Of a DNA stretch of 17,962 nucleotides, positions 1 through 6,943 are shown one piece after another; position 1 is the stretch's first letter; each line of letters begins with the position of its first letter. This DNA comes from DATCIH01 sp036507955 (GTDB lineage Bacteria > Bacillota > Clostridia > Clostridiales > Clostridiaceae), in assembly GCA_036507955.1 (NCBI GenBank), contig DATCIH010000029.1, forward strand, positions 1-17,962. Reading direction: 5' to 3'. Position numbers and translations under genes: made by a program. The notes beneath the pieces were generated by a model. It was given only the letters and a program-made list of their open reading frames with translations, did not search any database and was not told where the DNA came from.

Positions 1-1121
1 TGTCCACCAGCAAATTCATTATACGTAACAATATAGCCCTTCTCAAACAATAATTTCTTGAAGGCTTTATTTGCCTCTAACATATTTGTACTATGATCTC
101 TCATTTTTCTTACCTCCATTTTACCCACACTAATGTATAACCGTAAGGGTAAGTGAGGGGAAGTCTGATAGAGATCCAATAAGGACAATTCCCCAGAAGG
201 GCTCTCTTTCTCATACCAAAAGGAGCCGGATTGAGATATTGCTCCATTAAATATATTACTATTTTTAAGTGTAAGATAACATGCTGCAAGGCCTCCTAAA
301 CTTAGGCCGCATACATAGGTATCTTCTTTTGGTGGATGTATGTTAAGAGTATGGCTTACCAAAGGAATCAATATATCACATATATAATCATTAAAGCTGT
401 CTTTTAAGGTGTAATTTTCAAACCGATTTTCTCCAGAAGGTAGGAATACGCTGACAAGGCCCTGAATTTTACCTTCTTTTTTCATATTATCAATTATTAA
501 AGGTGCATTCATCATTTCAAGGTAATTTGTTCCATCTAAAAATATAACAAATTTATAGGGATTATCAGGATTAAAATCTTTAGTAAGGTGAATTTGAGTT
601 TGAGGGGACGGTTCACCAGTATTCATATCTAGCTTAAATATTTTACCACTATCTTCTTGTATAAGTGCTTTTAAATATGATTCTTTAAGGGCTAGAGGTA
701 GTTCCAAAATAGAAGCTTCATTAGATGGGAAAAATAGTATCTTTGGGTTTAATGGATCCTTCACCAAGTTTTCGTACCTATCAGACATACTATTGTATTG
801 ATGCCCATTTATAGAAAAATAATAGAGAGAGGTAGTATCTTTAGGGAGAACATAGGTCCTGTACCAAAAGGCACCCCAGAAGAGTGAGAGTTCATTTTTC
901 TTAAAGCTAAAACCACAAAATTCTCCTAGTACGGCTAGCTTTTCAATATTTGAATTATTCTCATATATAAAAGTTACAAAAGAGGTTTTGGTATCTCTAT
1001 TTTCAATTATAGGAGTACCATATTCTTTTAGGGAATCAAAAAATCTAAATAAGGAAGCTTCATTTCCAGATAAAAAATCCTTGCAAAGTTTCTTTAATTT
1101 TGGACTTAATAGAGAAATCAT
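1..1121 (-). CDS. Enterochelin (siderophore) esterase-like hydrolase, 3' end cut by window edge
   Basis: A reading frame open for 373 codons from ATG at 1121 to the window edge. Seen: an N-terminal Fes/IroD-like domain (about residues 60-130, with the WYRTYVLP strand and the DPLNP motif at 122-126), then an alpha/beta hydrolase domain with the nucleophile elbow GLSLGG at 272-277 (Ser274) and an acidic SVGKMEVRKMRDH segment near 331-343. The last readable residues, NEFAGG followed by a partial CA codon, fit the GGH motif that carries the catalytic His in this family, so probably only a few tens of residues are missing. Family role: cytoplasmic cleavage of ester bonds in catecholate siderophores (or related esters) to release iron. 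There is no signal peptide. The start is supported by a GGGGGTG ribosome site 8 nt upstream. It is divergent from the B12 riboswitch and B12 importer. The real substrate cannot be told; a general esterase of this fold is the main alternative. Confidence 0.85.
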   Translation of the reverse strand, partial: MISLLSPKLKKLCKDFLSGNEASLFRFFDSLKEYGTPIIENRDTKTSFVTFIYENNSNIEKLAVLGEFCGFSFKKNELSLFWGAFWYRTYVLPKDTTSLYYFSINGHQYNSMSDRYENLVKDPLNPKILFFPSNEASILELPLALKESYLKALIQEDSGKIFKLDMNTGEPSPQTQIHLTKDFNPDNPYKFVIFLDGTNYLEMMNAPLIIDNMKKEGKIQGLVSVFLPSGENRFENYTLKDSFNDYICDILIPLVSHTLNIHPPKEDTYVCGLSLGGLAACYLTLKNSNIFNGAISQSGSFWYEKESPSGELSLLDLYQTSPHLPLRLYISVGKMEVRKMRDHSTNMLEANKAFKKLLFEKGYIVTYNEFAGG

Positions 1122-1186
1122 AGCTTGTACACCCCCATAATATGCCATATAAGTATTAGAACTTAAAAAATAAAGTTACATTTGAT

Positions 1187-1215
1187 ATTATAACATCTTT
1201 AACTTTTTTAATGAA
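1187..1215 (-). promoter_or_regulatory. Putative promoter of the esterase gene
   Basis: On the minus strand a perfect TATAAT lies at 1192-1187, and a poor -35 (TTCATT) at 1215-1210 gives 17-nt spacing. It sits about 65 nt upstream of the esterase start. The -35 match is weak, so this rests mainly on the -10 box. Confidence 0.4.
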
Positions 1216-1221
1216 TCTCAG

Positions 1222-1250
1222 TTGCTTTTTATTAACTAAAATGCTATAAT
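1222..1250 (+). promoter_or_regulatory. Promoter of the B12 riboswitch / btuFCD transcript
   Basis: TTGCTT (1222-1227), a 17-nt spacer and a perfect TATAAT (1245-1250) with an extended -10 TGC just before it. The predicted start, near 1257, lies directly before the riboswitch. The -35 is only 7 nt from that of the divergent esterase promoter, so the two promoters sit back to back. Confidence 0.75.
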
Positions 1251-1268
1251 TCATTTTAATTAAATAAT

Positions 1269-1440
1269 ATATTTTAGGTATTCATTGCAAAACTTCAATT
1301 TGCATGAATTTAAAAGGGAAACGAGTTGAGTCTCGTGCGGTCCCGCCACTGTAATGATGAGCCCTTGGCAAAATGTCACTTGGAAACAGGGAAGACGCCA
1401 TTGGGCAATGAGTCAGAGCCAGGAGACCTGCCTGAATATT
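1269..1440 (+). ncRNA. Cobalamin (B12) riboswitch aptamer
   Basis: All landmarks of the family are visible: a P2-like hairpin (ATTCAT..TGCA with TGCATGAAT), the AAAGGGAA segment, the conserved core GCGGTCCCGCCACTGTAA at about 1338-1355, and the B12 box GAGCCAGGAGACCTGCC ending near 1432. The ends ATATTTTAGG (from 1269) and CCTGAATATT (1431-1440) pair to form P1. Known role: binding adenosyl- or other cobalamin in the nascent RNA and lowering downstream expression. Here it precedes btuFCD on the same strand with an intrinsic terminator between them, which supports control by premature termination. Confidence 0.95.
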
Positions 1441-1501
1441 GATCTATTAACGCTTACGGAGGATAGGCAGGTAGTAACAATACTCTATATATTGTTTATA
1501 A

Positions 1502-1532
1502 CCGTTGTCCAGTGTGGATGATGGCTTTTTTT
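1502..1532 (+). terminator. Intrinsic terminator of the riboswitch expression platform
   Basis: A 10-bp stem (1502-1511 with 1515-1524, including three G-U pairs) with a GTG loop, followed by C and seven T (1526-1532). Its place between the aptamer and btuF makes it the likely regulated terminator. The G-U-rich stem would make it moderately strong and so open to competition by an alternative fold. Confidence 0.8.
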
Positions 1533-1743
1533 ATTTGGATTATTATTTGGTAGAAGAATTACTACCGAAACCCACACGCTTAGGAAGGCTTGTCCACCAT
1601 AGAACCCAGAACCCATGAAACTTGGAACTCCCAACCCCAAGAAATATGAAAACTGGGAACCTAGGATAAGCTAATACTCTAATACCTGTATGTTCTAAAT
1701 CACGGGACAATACCTACAAAAAAAGAATGAAAAATAAAAAGCT
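1533..1743 (+). other. Long structured leader between the riboswitch terminator and btuF
   Basis: A 210-nt stretch with no gene. It holds an 8-bp hairpin (1546-1553 with 1562-1569) and an unusually C-rich block at 1600-1660 with a tandem AGAACCC repeat (1601-1614). That block can fold as a nested hairpin: CCCAG 1605-1609 with CTGGG 1653-1657 around CTTGG 1621-1625 with CCAAG 1637-1641. It would be transcribed only on read-through past the B12 terminator. I do not recognise an RNA family in it. Confidence 0.4.
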
Positions 1744-1755
1744 GGAGGAATATAA

Positions 1756-2703
1756 ATGTTAAAAAAAGCAATAGCTGCTTTAAGCATATTTGTACTGCTA
1801 ATATCTCTAGGTGCTTGTGCACCTAAAGGAACCAAAAATACTGCAAGCTCCAATAATTCAAATGAAACCACTGCTGTTACAAAGTATCCTTTGACTATAA
1901 AGGATTCCTATGGAAGGGATATAGTTATAGAAAAGGAGCCTAAGACAATAATTTCAGTGGCACCTAATGTTACAGAAACTGTATTTGCACTAAGTGCACA
2001 AAAAGAATTAGTTGGAAGGACAGATTATTGTAACTATCCTGAGGTAGCAAAAAGTATACAATCAATAGGAGGACTCGACAACCCTAATATGGAAAAAATC
2101 GCTGAGCTGAAGCCGGATTTGGTAATTGCCTCCGTATTATTATCAAAGGAAGCGGATGAGAAGCTAGCAAGTTTAAATATAAAGGTAGTAGTCCTATCAG
2201 ATAATACTAGTTTAACGGGAGTATATGATAATATACTAAATATAGGCAAGATTTTAAATGCAAATAGTAAGGCAGCATCGGTTGTTGAAAATATGAAGAA
2301 AAAGGTTTCAGAGGTAACTGCCAAGGTGAAAGGAAAAGCTAAGCCGAGTGTTTATTACGTAGTGAGTTATGGCAAGGCAGGAAACTGGACAGCAGGTTCT
2401 GGAACTTTCATCAATGATCTTATACTAATGGCTGGAGGAACTAACGCAGCTTCAGACGTGGACAGCTTTAAGGATTACAGCATGGAAAAACTAATAGAAA
2501 AGGATCCTAACATAATAATTTGTCCGGTATACTATGATACAAAAAAAGGTATTTTAGCTACTGATGGTTACAAGGATTTAACAGCCATAAAAAAGGGTAA
2601 GCTATATGAGATTGATAATAATATGATTGATATTATGGGACCTAGAGTGGCAGATGGCTTAGAGGCTATGGCTAAGATTATTCATCCTGAAGCTTTCAAA
2701 TAA
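1756..2703 (+). CDS. btuF: Cobalamin-binding lipoprotein of the BtuFCD ABC importer
   Basis: 315 residues. The N-terminus is a lipoprotein signal (LLISLGAC, lipidated Cys21) followed by a Ser/Asn-rich linker to about residue 45. The rest is a helical-backbone-type periplasmic binding domain (about 48-312), with the two lobes expected of BtuF/FhuD proteins, including IISVAPNVTETVFAL and the GRTDYCNYP segment commonly seen in B12-binding members. In a Gram-positive cell it would sit on the outer face of the membrane and hand cobalamin to BtuC. The start is fixed by a GGAGGA site at 1744-1749. It is first in an operon behind a cobalamin riboswitch, which is what separates B12 from iron-siderophore as the likely substrate. 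The sequence alone would not exclude a heme or siderophore role. Confidence 0.88.
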   Translation: MLKKAIAALSIFVLLISLGACAPKGTKNTASSNNSNETTAVTKYPLTIKDSYGRDIVIEKEPKTIISVAPNVTETVFALSAQKELVGRTDYCNYPEVAKSIQSIGGLDNPNMEKIAELKPDLVIASVLLSKEADEKLASLNIKVVVLSDNTSLTGVYDNILNIGKILNANSKAASVVENMKKKVSEVTAKVKGKAKPSVYYVVSYGKAGNWTAGSGTFINDLILMAGGTNAASDVDSFKDYSMEKLIEKDPNIIICPVYYDTKKGILATDGYKDLTAIKKGKLYEIDNNMIDIMGPRVADGLEAMAKIIHPEAFK

Positions 2704-2721
2704 AATTAAAGGAGCTAAACC

Positions 2722-3774
2722 ATGTTCTTAAAGAAAATAAGAATAAATAGCAGAACTTACTTAATAATATTTTCTTTAATACTACTAATTACTATAGTTT
2801 TATGTAGTACTATAGGAGCGGCTAAAATAACATTTTTTGAGGCCTTGTACATAATAATAAGAAAGCTACCAGTGCTTAATTATATTATTCCAGTTAAAAA
2901 TATATCTGCAACTCATAATATAATTGTACTAAATTTAAGGCTTCCTAGAATTATATTGGCAGCGCTTATTGGATTCGGATTAGCTACTATGGGCTGTGCC
3001 TTTCAGGCGATATTTAAAAATCCAATGGCAGATCCATATGTTTTAGGTGTGTCCTCTGGCTCAGCACTCGGAGCGGCCATAGCAATAGTTATTGGCATAG
3101 GATATAACTTCTTAGGATTTGGAATCATTACCTTTTCAGCATTTATAGGGGGAATATTGACTACTATTATGGTCTATAACATTGCAAGAGTAGGCAATAG
3201 GATTCCAACTACAACGCTTTTACTTGCAGGGATATCCGCTAATTTTCTTCTTTCCTCCATAATTACATTGCTTATGGTTTTAAATAGGCAGCAAGCTGAC
3301 AAGATAATATTTTGGACCATGGGGAGCGTATCCTCTGCTAGTTGGACGCAGATTCTTAGTGTTTTCCCTTTCGTAGGTATAGGCTTCATCATTATGATGA
3401 TTTACAGCAGGGACCTTAATATAATACTAACTGGGGATGCCATGGCTAAGAGCTTGGGAATAGAAGTTGATAAGGTGAAAAAGCTACTTCTTATTATTTC
3501 ATCTTTAGTAGTTGGCGCTATAGTGGCCTTTAGTGGCATTATAGGTTTTGTGGGTCTTATTTCTCCTCATGTGGCTAGGATGCTGGTAGGACCAGACCAT
3601 AAGAAACTTATTCCTTTTTCTGCTATAGGTGGAGCTATTTTTATGGTACTTGCTGACACCCTTTCTAGGACGATTGTAGCACCAGCTGAGATTCCCATAG
3701 GAGCTATAACCTCCTTGATTGGAGCTCCATATTTTATATTTCTTCTTATGAAAACAAAAAAGAAGGTGTTTTAA
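2722..3774 (+). CDS. btuC: Cobalamin ABC importer permease (FecCD family)
   Basis: 350 residues, the usual length for this family, almost wholly hydrophobic with about ten membrane helices. Family hallmarks: LRLPRIILAALIGFGLA near residues 73-90, FKNPMADPYVLGVSSGSALG near 98-117, and the C-terminal GFVGLISPHVARMLVGPDH segment, which forms the coupling region touching the ATPase. It would dimerise to form the B12 channel. It starts 18 nt after btuF with a GGAG site 7 nt upstream. Its stop codon directly abuts the TTG of the next gene, so the two are probably translationally linked. The assignment to B12 rather than iron comes from the riboswitch. Confidence 0.88.
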   Translation: MFLKKIRINSRTYLIIFSLILLITIVLCSTIGAAKITFFEALYIIIRKLPVLNYIIPVKNISATHNIIVLNLRLPRIILAALIGFGLATMGCAFQAIFKNPMADPYVLGVSSGSALGAAIAIVIGIGYNFLGFGIITFSAFIGGILTTIMVYNIARVGNRIPTTTLLLAGISANFLLSSIITLLMVLNRQQADKIIFWTMGSVSSASWTQILSVFPFVGIGFIIMMIYSRDLNIILTGDAMAKSLGIEVDKVKKLLLIISSLVVGAIVAFSGIIGFVGLISPHVARMLVGPDHKKLIPFSAIGGAIFMVLADTLSRTIVAPAEIPIGAITSLIGAPYFIFLLMKTKKKVF

Positions 3775-4560
3775 TTGAAAGATCCAATAGCTATACATAA
3801 TTTAACTTACAAATATGATAAATATAATGTTATAGAGGATTTATCCCTTAGTTTAGAAAAAAATAAATTATATAGCATAATTGGACCAAATGGTTCAGGT
3901 AAAACTACTCTTCTTAAAAATATTCTCAACATTTTAGAAGTTAATAAAAATTGTATTTATGTTGATGGAAAGGATATTAAAAGCTATAGTACCTTAGAGC
4001 TTGCTAAAGAGATTTCCTATGTACCGCAAAATACTAATATAGATTTTGATTTTACTGCATATGAAATAGTACTAATGGGGAGATCACCATATATAAAAAG
4101 ATTAAGCGAGGAAACCGCTCTAGATAAGGAAATTGTAAAAAGTGCCATGGAGAGGACAAAGGTTTGGGAAATGAGGGATATTAAGATAAACCATCTTAGC
4201 GGCGGTGAGCAGCAAAGGGTATTTGTTGCAAGGGCTATCGCTCAGGATACAGAGGTCATACTGCTAGATGAGCCCATATCTCATCTTGATATTTGTCACC
4301 AAATTGAGCTTTTAGATTGCATCAACACTTTAAAGGAAAATAAAACTATAATTGCAGTTCTACATGATTTAAACTTGGCAGCCCAATATAGTGATGAGAT
4401 TATTCTAATAAATTCAGGAAAAATAAAAATCCAAGGAAGCCCTGAAGAGGTACTTACCCAGGATTTAATAAGTGAGGTATACAAACTAAAGGTTTCAATG
4501 ATAAAGGATCCCAATACGGGTAAGCCTCACATAATACCTTTATCTAATCAATTCATATAA
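3775..4560 (+). CDS. btuD: Cobalamin ABC importer ATPase
   Basis: 261 residues, one nucleotide-binding domain. Motifs seen: Walker A GPNGSGKT 37-44, Q-loop Gln86 (YVPQN), signature LSGGEQQR 141-148, Walker B VILLDEP 161-167, and H-loop His197 (VLHDLN). All catalytic positions are intact. It would bind the cytoplasmic face of BtuC and power B12 uptake. The start is TTG immediately after the btuC stop, with GAAGGTG a few bases upstream, so expression probably depends on ribosomes finishing btuC. The operon ends here; only 36 nt separate it from the end of the convergent DUF1836 gene and I see no clear terminator hairpin in that gap. Confidence 0.88.
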   Translation: MKDPIAIHNLTYKYDKYNVIEDLSLSLEKNKLYSIIGPNGSGKTTLLKNILNILEVNKNCIYVDGKDIKSYSTLELAKEISYVPQNTNIDFDFTAYEIVLMGRSPYIKRLSEETALDKEIVKSAMERTKVWEMRDIKINHLSGGEQQRVFVARAIAQDTEVILLDEPISHLDICHQIELLDCINTLKENKTIIAVLHDLNLAAQYSDEIILINSGKIKIQGSPEEVLTQDLISEVYKLKVSMIKDPNTGKPHIIPLSNQFI

Positions 4561-4596
4561 CTCTCGAATATATTTTAATTTATAAAAATTACTTGA

Positions 4597-5208
4597 TTAC
4601 ACCTTACCTGTCTTCCTTTCATAATATGTATCTATAAGCTTTTCAGCCATCCTCTTTTCTATCCCAGAGCGAATACTAAGTAGGAGTATGGTTAAGAGAA
4701 GGCTATCCTTATTTTCAGGTTTTGATTCATCTGTTAAAGATGTAAGTCTATTTTCAAACTCACTATAAAACAAATTACTCTCATCTACTAAAAGATGGGA
4801 AAAAATTTCATAGGTGCTTAAAAGCTCTCTATCCTCTAGAGGCTTTTTAACCATTGGAGAAAATAGTTTATCTATATCGTTTATGGACAGAACCTGCTTT
4901 AAATGATAAATCATTATAAGCTCAATCATATGCTCTCTTGAATATTTCTTTTTAAAGGGCGGCATCAATATGCCATCCTTTGTATAATTGTTTATCATTG
5001 TTTTAGATAATATTTGATCCCCTTCTTTTCGTTTAAAGCCTTTGAGCTTATCATCTAAGAAGGAGGTAATCTGATCCATATAAAGAGCTATGTCTGGTAA
5101 ACTGCTAAGTTTAAGCTCATCTAAGTCGGATATTTCCTTTGCCAGCTTTAATAGATCCTCTTCATTAAATATAAAAGGTTCCTTTGTTACTTCATCTTTT
5201 AATTCCAT
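4597..5208 (-). CDS. DUF1836 protein, MerR-like DNA-binding regulator
   Basis: 203 residues. The centre (about 69-118) reads like a MerR-type winged helix-turn-helix: KTMINNYTKDGI, then PPFKKKYSREHMIELIMIY and KQVLSINDIDKLF. This pattern defines the DUF1836 family, which is common in clostridia and bacilli and of unknown target. The rest is acidic and helical, with no membrane segment and no obvious ligand-binding cysteines. The ATG at 5208 has a GAGGTGG site just upstream and a good SigA-type promoter. It is convergent with btuD and divergent from the hemolysin III gene. It could be the regulator of its divergent neighbour, but that is inference from position only. Confidence 0.75.
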   Translation of the reverse strand: MELKDEVTKEPFIFNEEDLLKLAKEISDLDELKLSSLPDIALYMDQITSFLDDKLKGFKRKEGDQILSKTMINNYTKDGILMPPFKKKYSREHMIELIMIYHLKQVLSINDIDKLFSPMVKKPLEDRELLSTYEIFSHLLVDESNLFYSEFENRLTSLTDESKPENKDSLLLTILLLSIRSGIEKRMAEKLIDTYYERKTGKV

Positions 5209-5225
5209 TTTGCCACCTCAATTCT

Positions 5226-5254
5226 ATTATATAGTTTTAATTACTTTGTATCAA
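5226..5254 (-). promoter_or_regulatory. Promoter of the DUF1836 gene
   Basis: On the minus strand TTGATA (5254-5249), a 17-nt spacer and a perfect TATAAT (5231-5226). It lies about 20 nt upstream of the start codon, so the 5' leader would be very short. Confidence 0.7.
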
Positions 5255-5312
5255 TATATAAATATTTGGTTATAATACATTGATGTGATGTAACCTAAAA
5301 TAGATTGAGATT

Positions 5313-5336
5313 TATTAAGCTAGGGCTAGCTTAATA
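5313..5336. repeat. Perfect 10-bp inverted repeat with a 4-nt centre
   Basis: Arms TATTAAGCTA (5313-5322) and TAGCTTAATA (5327-5336) around GGGC. There is no T-tract after it on either strand, so a terminator is unlikely. It lies in the divergent intergenic region between the DUF1836 and hemolysin III genes, upstream of both promoters, where a regulator could bind. Confidence 0.55.
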
Positions 5337-5390
5337 TGCTTTAAGTCATCAAAAAGGGCAAATAACATCAAATAAGGATAATAACTATAT

Positions 5391-5419
5391 TTGCCAATAT
5401 AAAAACCGTGATGTACTAT
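5391..5419 (+). promoter_or_regulatory. Promoter of the hemolysin III gene
   Basis: TTGCCA (5391-5396), a 17-nt spacer and TACTAT (5414-5419). The -10 box lies wholly inside the palindrome at 5411-5432, so a protein bound there would block RNA polymerase. Confidence 0.6.
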
Positions 5420-5454
5420 AAATATAGTACATAATGTAGTTATCAAAACTACAT
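5411..5454. promoter_or_regulatory. Two adjacent inverted repeats, probable repressor operators
   Basis: Operator 1: ATGTACTATA (5411-5420), AA, TATAGTACAT (5423-5432), perfect 10-bp arms. Operator 2: ATGTAGTT (5434-5441), 5 nt, AACTACAT (5447-5454), perfect 8-bp arms. Both half sites begin ATGTA. The first covers the -10 box and the predicted start point, and the second follows immediately. The TGTACTA/TAGTACA form recalls GntR/YtrA-type or BlaI-type operators, but the binding protein cannot be named from here. Confidence 0.55.
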
Positions 5455-5486
5455 AAAATAACGTTAATAAAAGGAGATGTCGTTTT

Positions 5487-6134
5487 ATGCTGCATGTTAA
5501 AGACCCTGTAAGCGGATATACTCACCTATTTGGAGCTGTACTTTCTGTTTTTGCTTTAATTCTTTTGGATTATAATGCATCTATGATTGGATCTTACAAA
5601 TATGTCATTGCTGTCTCTATTTTTGGAGCCAGTTTGATTTTACTATATTCAGCTAGCTCAATTTATCATCTACTGAATGTGGGAGATCGGATTTCCTTAG
5701 CACTACGAAAAATTGACCATATGATGATATATATACTTATAGCAGGCACTTACACTCCTATATGCTTGGTAGCACTAAAAGGCAATTGGAGAATTGGTAT
5801 GCTCCTTAGCATTTGGACCTTAGCCTTCGTTGGAATGCTTCTAAAGATCTTTTGGTTTAATGCACCTAGATGGTTATCTACTGCTTTTTATTTAGCAATG
5901 GGATGGTTGGTCGTAATCGCGTTTTACCCTATAATTAAGTCTGTTCCCTTTCAAGGAGTTATATGGTTGGCTCTTGGTGGTATTCTATATAGCATAGGCG
6001 GAATAATATATGCCACGAAATGGCCTCCAATCAATAATAAGTTCTTTGGCTTTCATGAGATTTTTCATCTCTTTGTTTTAGCAGGAAGTTTCAGCCACTT
6101 TTGGATGGTTTATAAATTCATATTAAAAATGTAA
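5487..6134 (+). CDS. Hemolysin III family (PAQR-like) membrane protein
   Basis: 215 residues with seven predicted membrane helices. The family's metal-site residues are all present: His61 in SASSIYHLL, Asp77/His78 in KIDHMMIYILIAGTYTP, and His190, His194 and His204 in GFHEIFHLFVLAGSFSHFW. In PAQR relatives these bind zinc in the membrane. Bacterial members (Hly-III, YqfA/TrhA) are linked to membrane lipid or energy balance; the old name hemolysin comes from one Bacillus protein and does not show toxin activity here. The start follows AAAAGGAG with a 9-nt gap. It stands as a single gene under a promoter overlapped by inverted repeats, so it is probably repressed under some conditions. Confidence 0.88.
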   Translation: MLHVKDPVSGYTHLFGAVLSVFALILLDYNASMIGSYKYVIAVSIFGASLILLYSASSIYHLLNVGDRISLALRKIDHMMIYILIAGTYTPICLVALKGNWRIGMLLSIWTLAFVGMLLKIFWFNAPRWLSTAFYLAMGWLVVIAFYPIIKSVPFQGVIWLALGGILYSIGGIIYATKWPPINNKFFGFHEIFHLFVLAGSFSHFWMVYKFILKM

Positions 6135-6250
6135 TATTAAGTTTAACAAAAGCTACTCAATGATTATGCCCTACAATATTATTCATAGTAGTTTCTCCAA
6201 AATGAATAATTGTTTATTAACATTTTGCAATTATTTTACATTACATGATT

Positions 6251-6283
6251 TATATATTAAGATATAGATATATATTAAGATAT
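6251..6283. repeat. 15-nt direct repeat upstream of the LiaF-like gene
   Basis: TATATATTAAGATAT occurs at 6251-6265 and again at 6269-6283, 18 nt apart start to start, ending 25 nt before the start codon at 6309. It could be two sites for a regulator, or chance in an AT-rich spacer. Confidence 0.45.
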
Positions 6284-6308
6284 TGGATCAATTTTTAGGA
6301 GGAGTAAG

Positions 6309-6803
6309 ATGAAAAGATATACCAATTTCTGGGGAGTAATTCTTATAATTTTAGGAGCACTGCTTTTATTTAACAAAATATATTTTTTTGCTGACTTAAA
6401 TATTGGAAATCTCTGGCCTTTGTTTGTATTGTTACCTGGACTTGCTTTTGAGTTTAGTTATTTTATAGAAAGAAAAAGTGCAGGATTATTGGTTCCTGGG
6501 GGAATACTTACCAGTCTTGGAAGCTTATTTCTTTTTGAAACTTTCTCTAAGTGGAGCTTTGCAGCTTATACTTGGCCGGTGTATCCGCTTGGGGTAGCTA
6601 TAGGCCTCCTACAACTTTATATTTTTGGTAAGCATACAAGAGGGCTGTTGATTCCAGTGTTTATTCTTACTATGGTTTCTTTTCTAGGGTTTGCAGTAAT
6701 ACTTTACGGGAGTATTTATGTTTGGATAAATATAGATTTAATAGTTCCTATAACTTTGATTTCCCTTGGGATAATACTTTTAATTGGGAGAAGAAAAAAG
6801 TGA
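6309..6803 (+). CDS. Small polytopic membrane protein, LiaI/LiaF-like transmembrane region
   Basis: 164 residues, about five hydrophobic helices and a short basic tail (GRRKK). The start, with WGVILIILGALLLFNK and then NLWPLFVLLPGLAFE, matches the LiaI-LiaF-like (DUF5668-type) transmembrane pattern. In relatives this region is found in proteins that sense or modulate cell-envelope stress signalling. The C-terminal LiaF domain is absent, so it is a membrane-only member. The start codon is preceded by TAGGAGGAG. A strong terminator 20 nt after the stop separates it from the ABC operon, so it forms its own transcript. Function unknown. Confidence 0.65.
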   Translation: MKRYTNFWGVILIILGALLLFNKIYFFADLNIGNLWPLFVLLPGLAFEFSYFIERKSAGLLVPGGILTSLGSLFLFETFSKWSFAAYTWPVYPLGVAIGLLQLYIFGKHTRGLLIPVFILTMVSFLGFAVILYGSIYVWINIDLIVPITLISLGIILLIGRRKK

Positions 6804-6822
6804 TTATTTTTTTAAAATTTTG

Positions 6823-6864
6823 GGGTGTAACGAAAATATTTAATTTCGTTACACCCTTTTTTTT
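6823..6864 (+). terminator. Strong intrinsic terminator
   Basis: A perfect 13-bp stem (6823-6835 with 6844-6856), 8-nt loop, then eight T (6857-6864). It ends the LiaF-like gene's transcript and isolates the following ABC operon. Confidence 0.95.
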
Positions 6865-6890
6865 ATTGTCACAATTCTGACACATTATTA

Positions 6891-6919
6891 TTGTAAACTG
6901 ACGGTGTCGAAAAATTATA
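6891..6919 (+). promoter_or_regulatory. Putative promoter of the Gld-type ABC operon
   Basis: TTGTAA (6891-6896), a 17-nt spacer and ATTATA (6914-6919), 25 nt before the TTG start. Both boxes are imperfect, but a promoter is needed here because of the terminator just upstream. Confidence 0.45.
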
Positions 6920-6943
6920 TAAGTAACAAGAGGTGAATAGTAA

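Noticed and set aside
2034..2324. Minus-strand open frame opposite btuF
   Set aside because: It lies wholly antisense to a well-supported lipoprotein gene, has no ribosome site and reads as a low-complexity Ser/Phe-rich shadow.
3505..3798. Minus-strand open frame over the end of btuC and start of btuD
   Set aside because: Antisense to two conserved genes; the translation has no family pattern.
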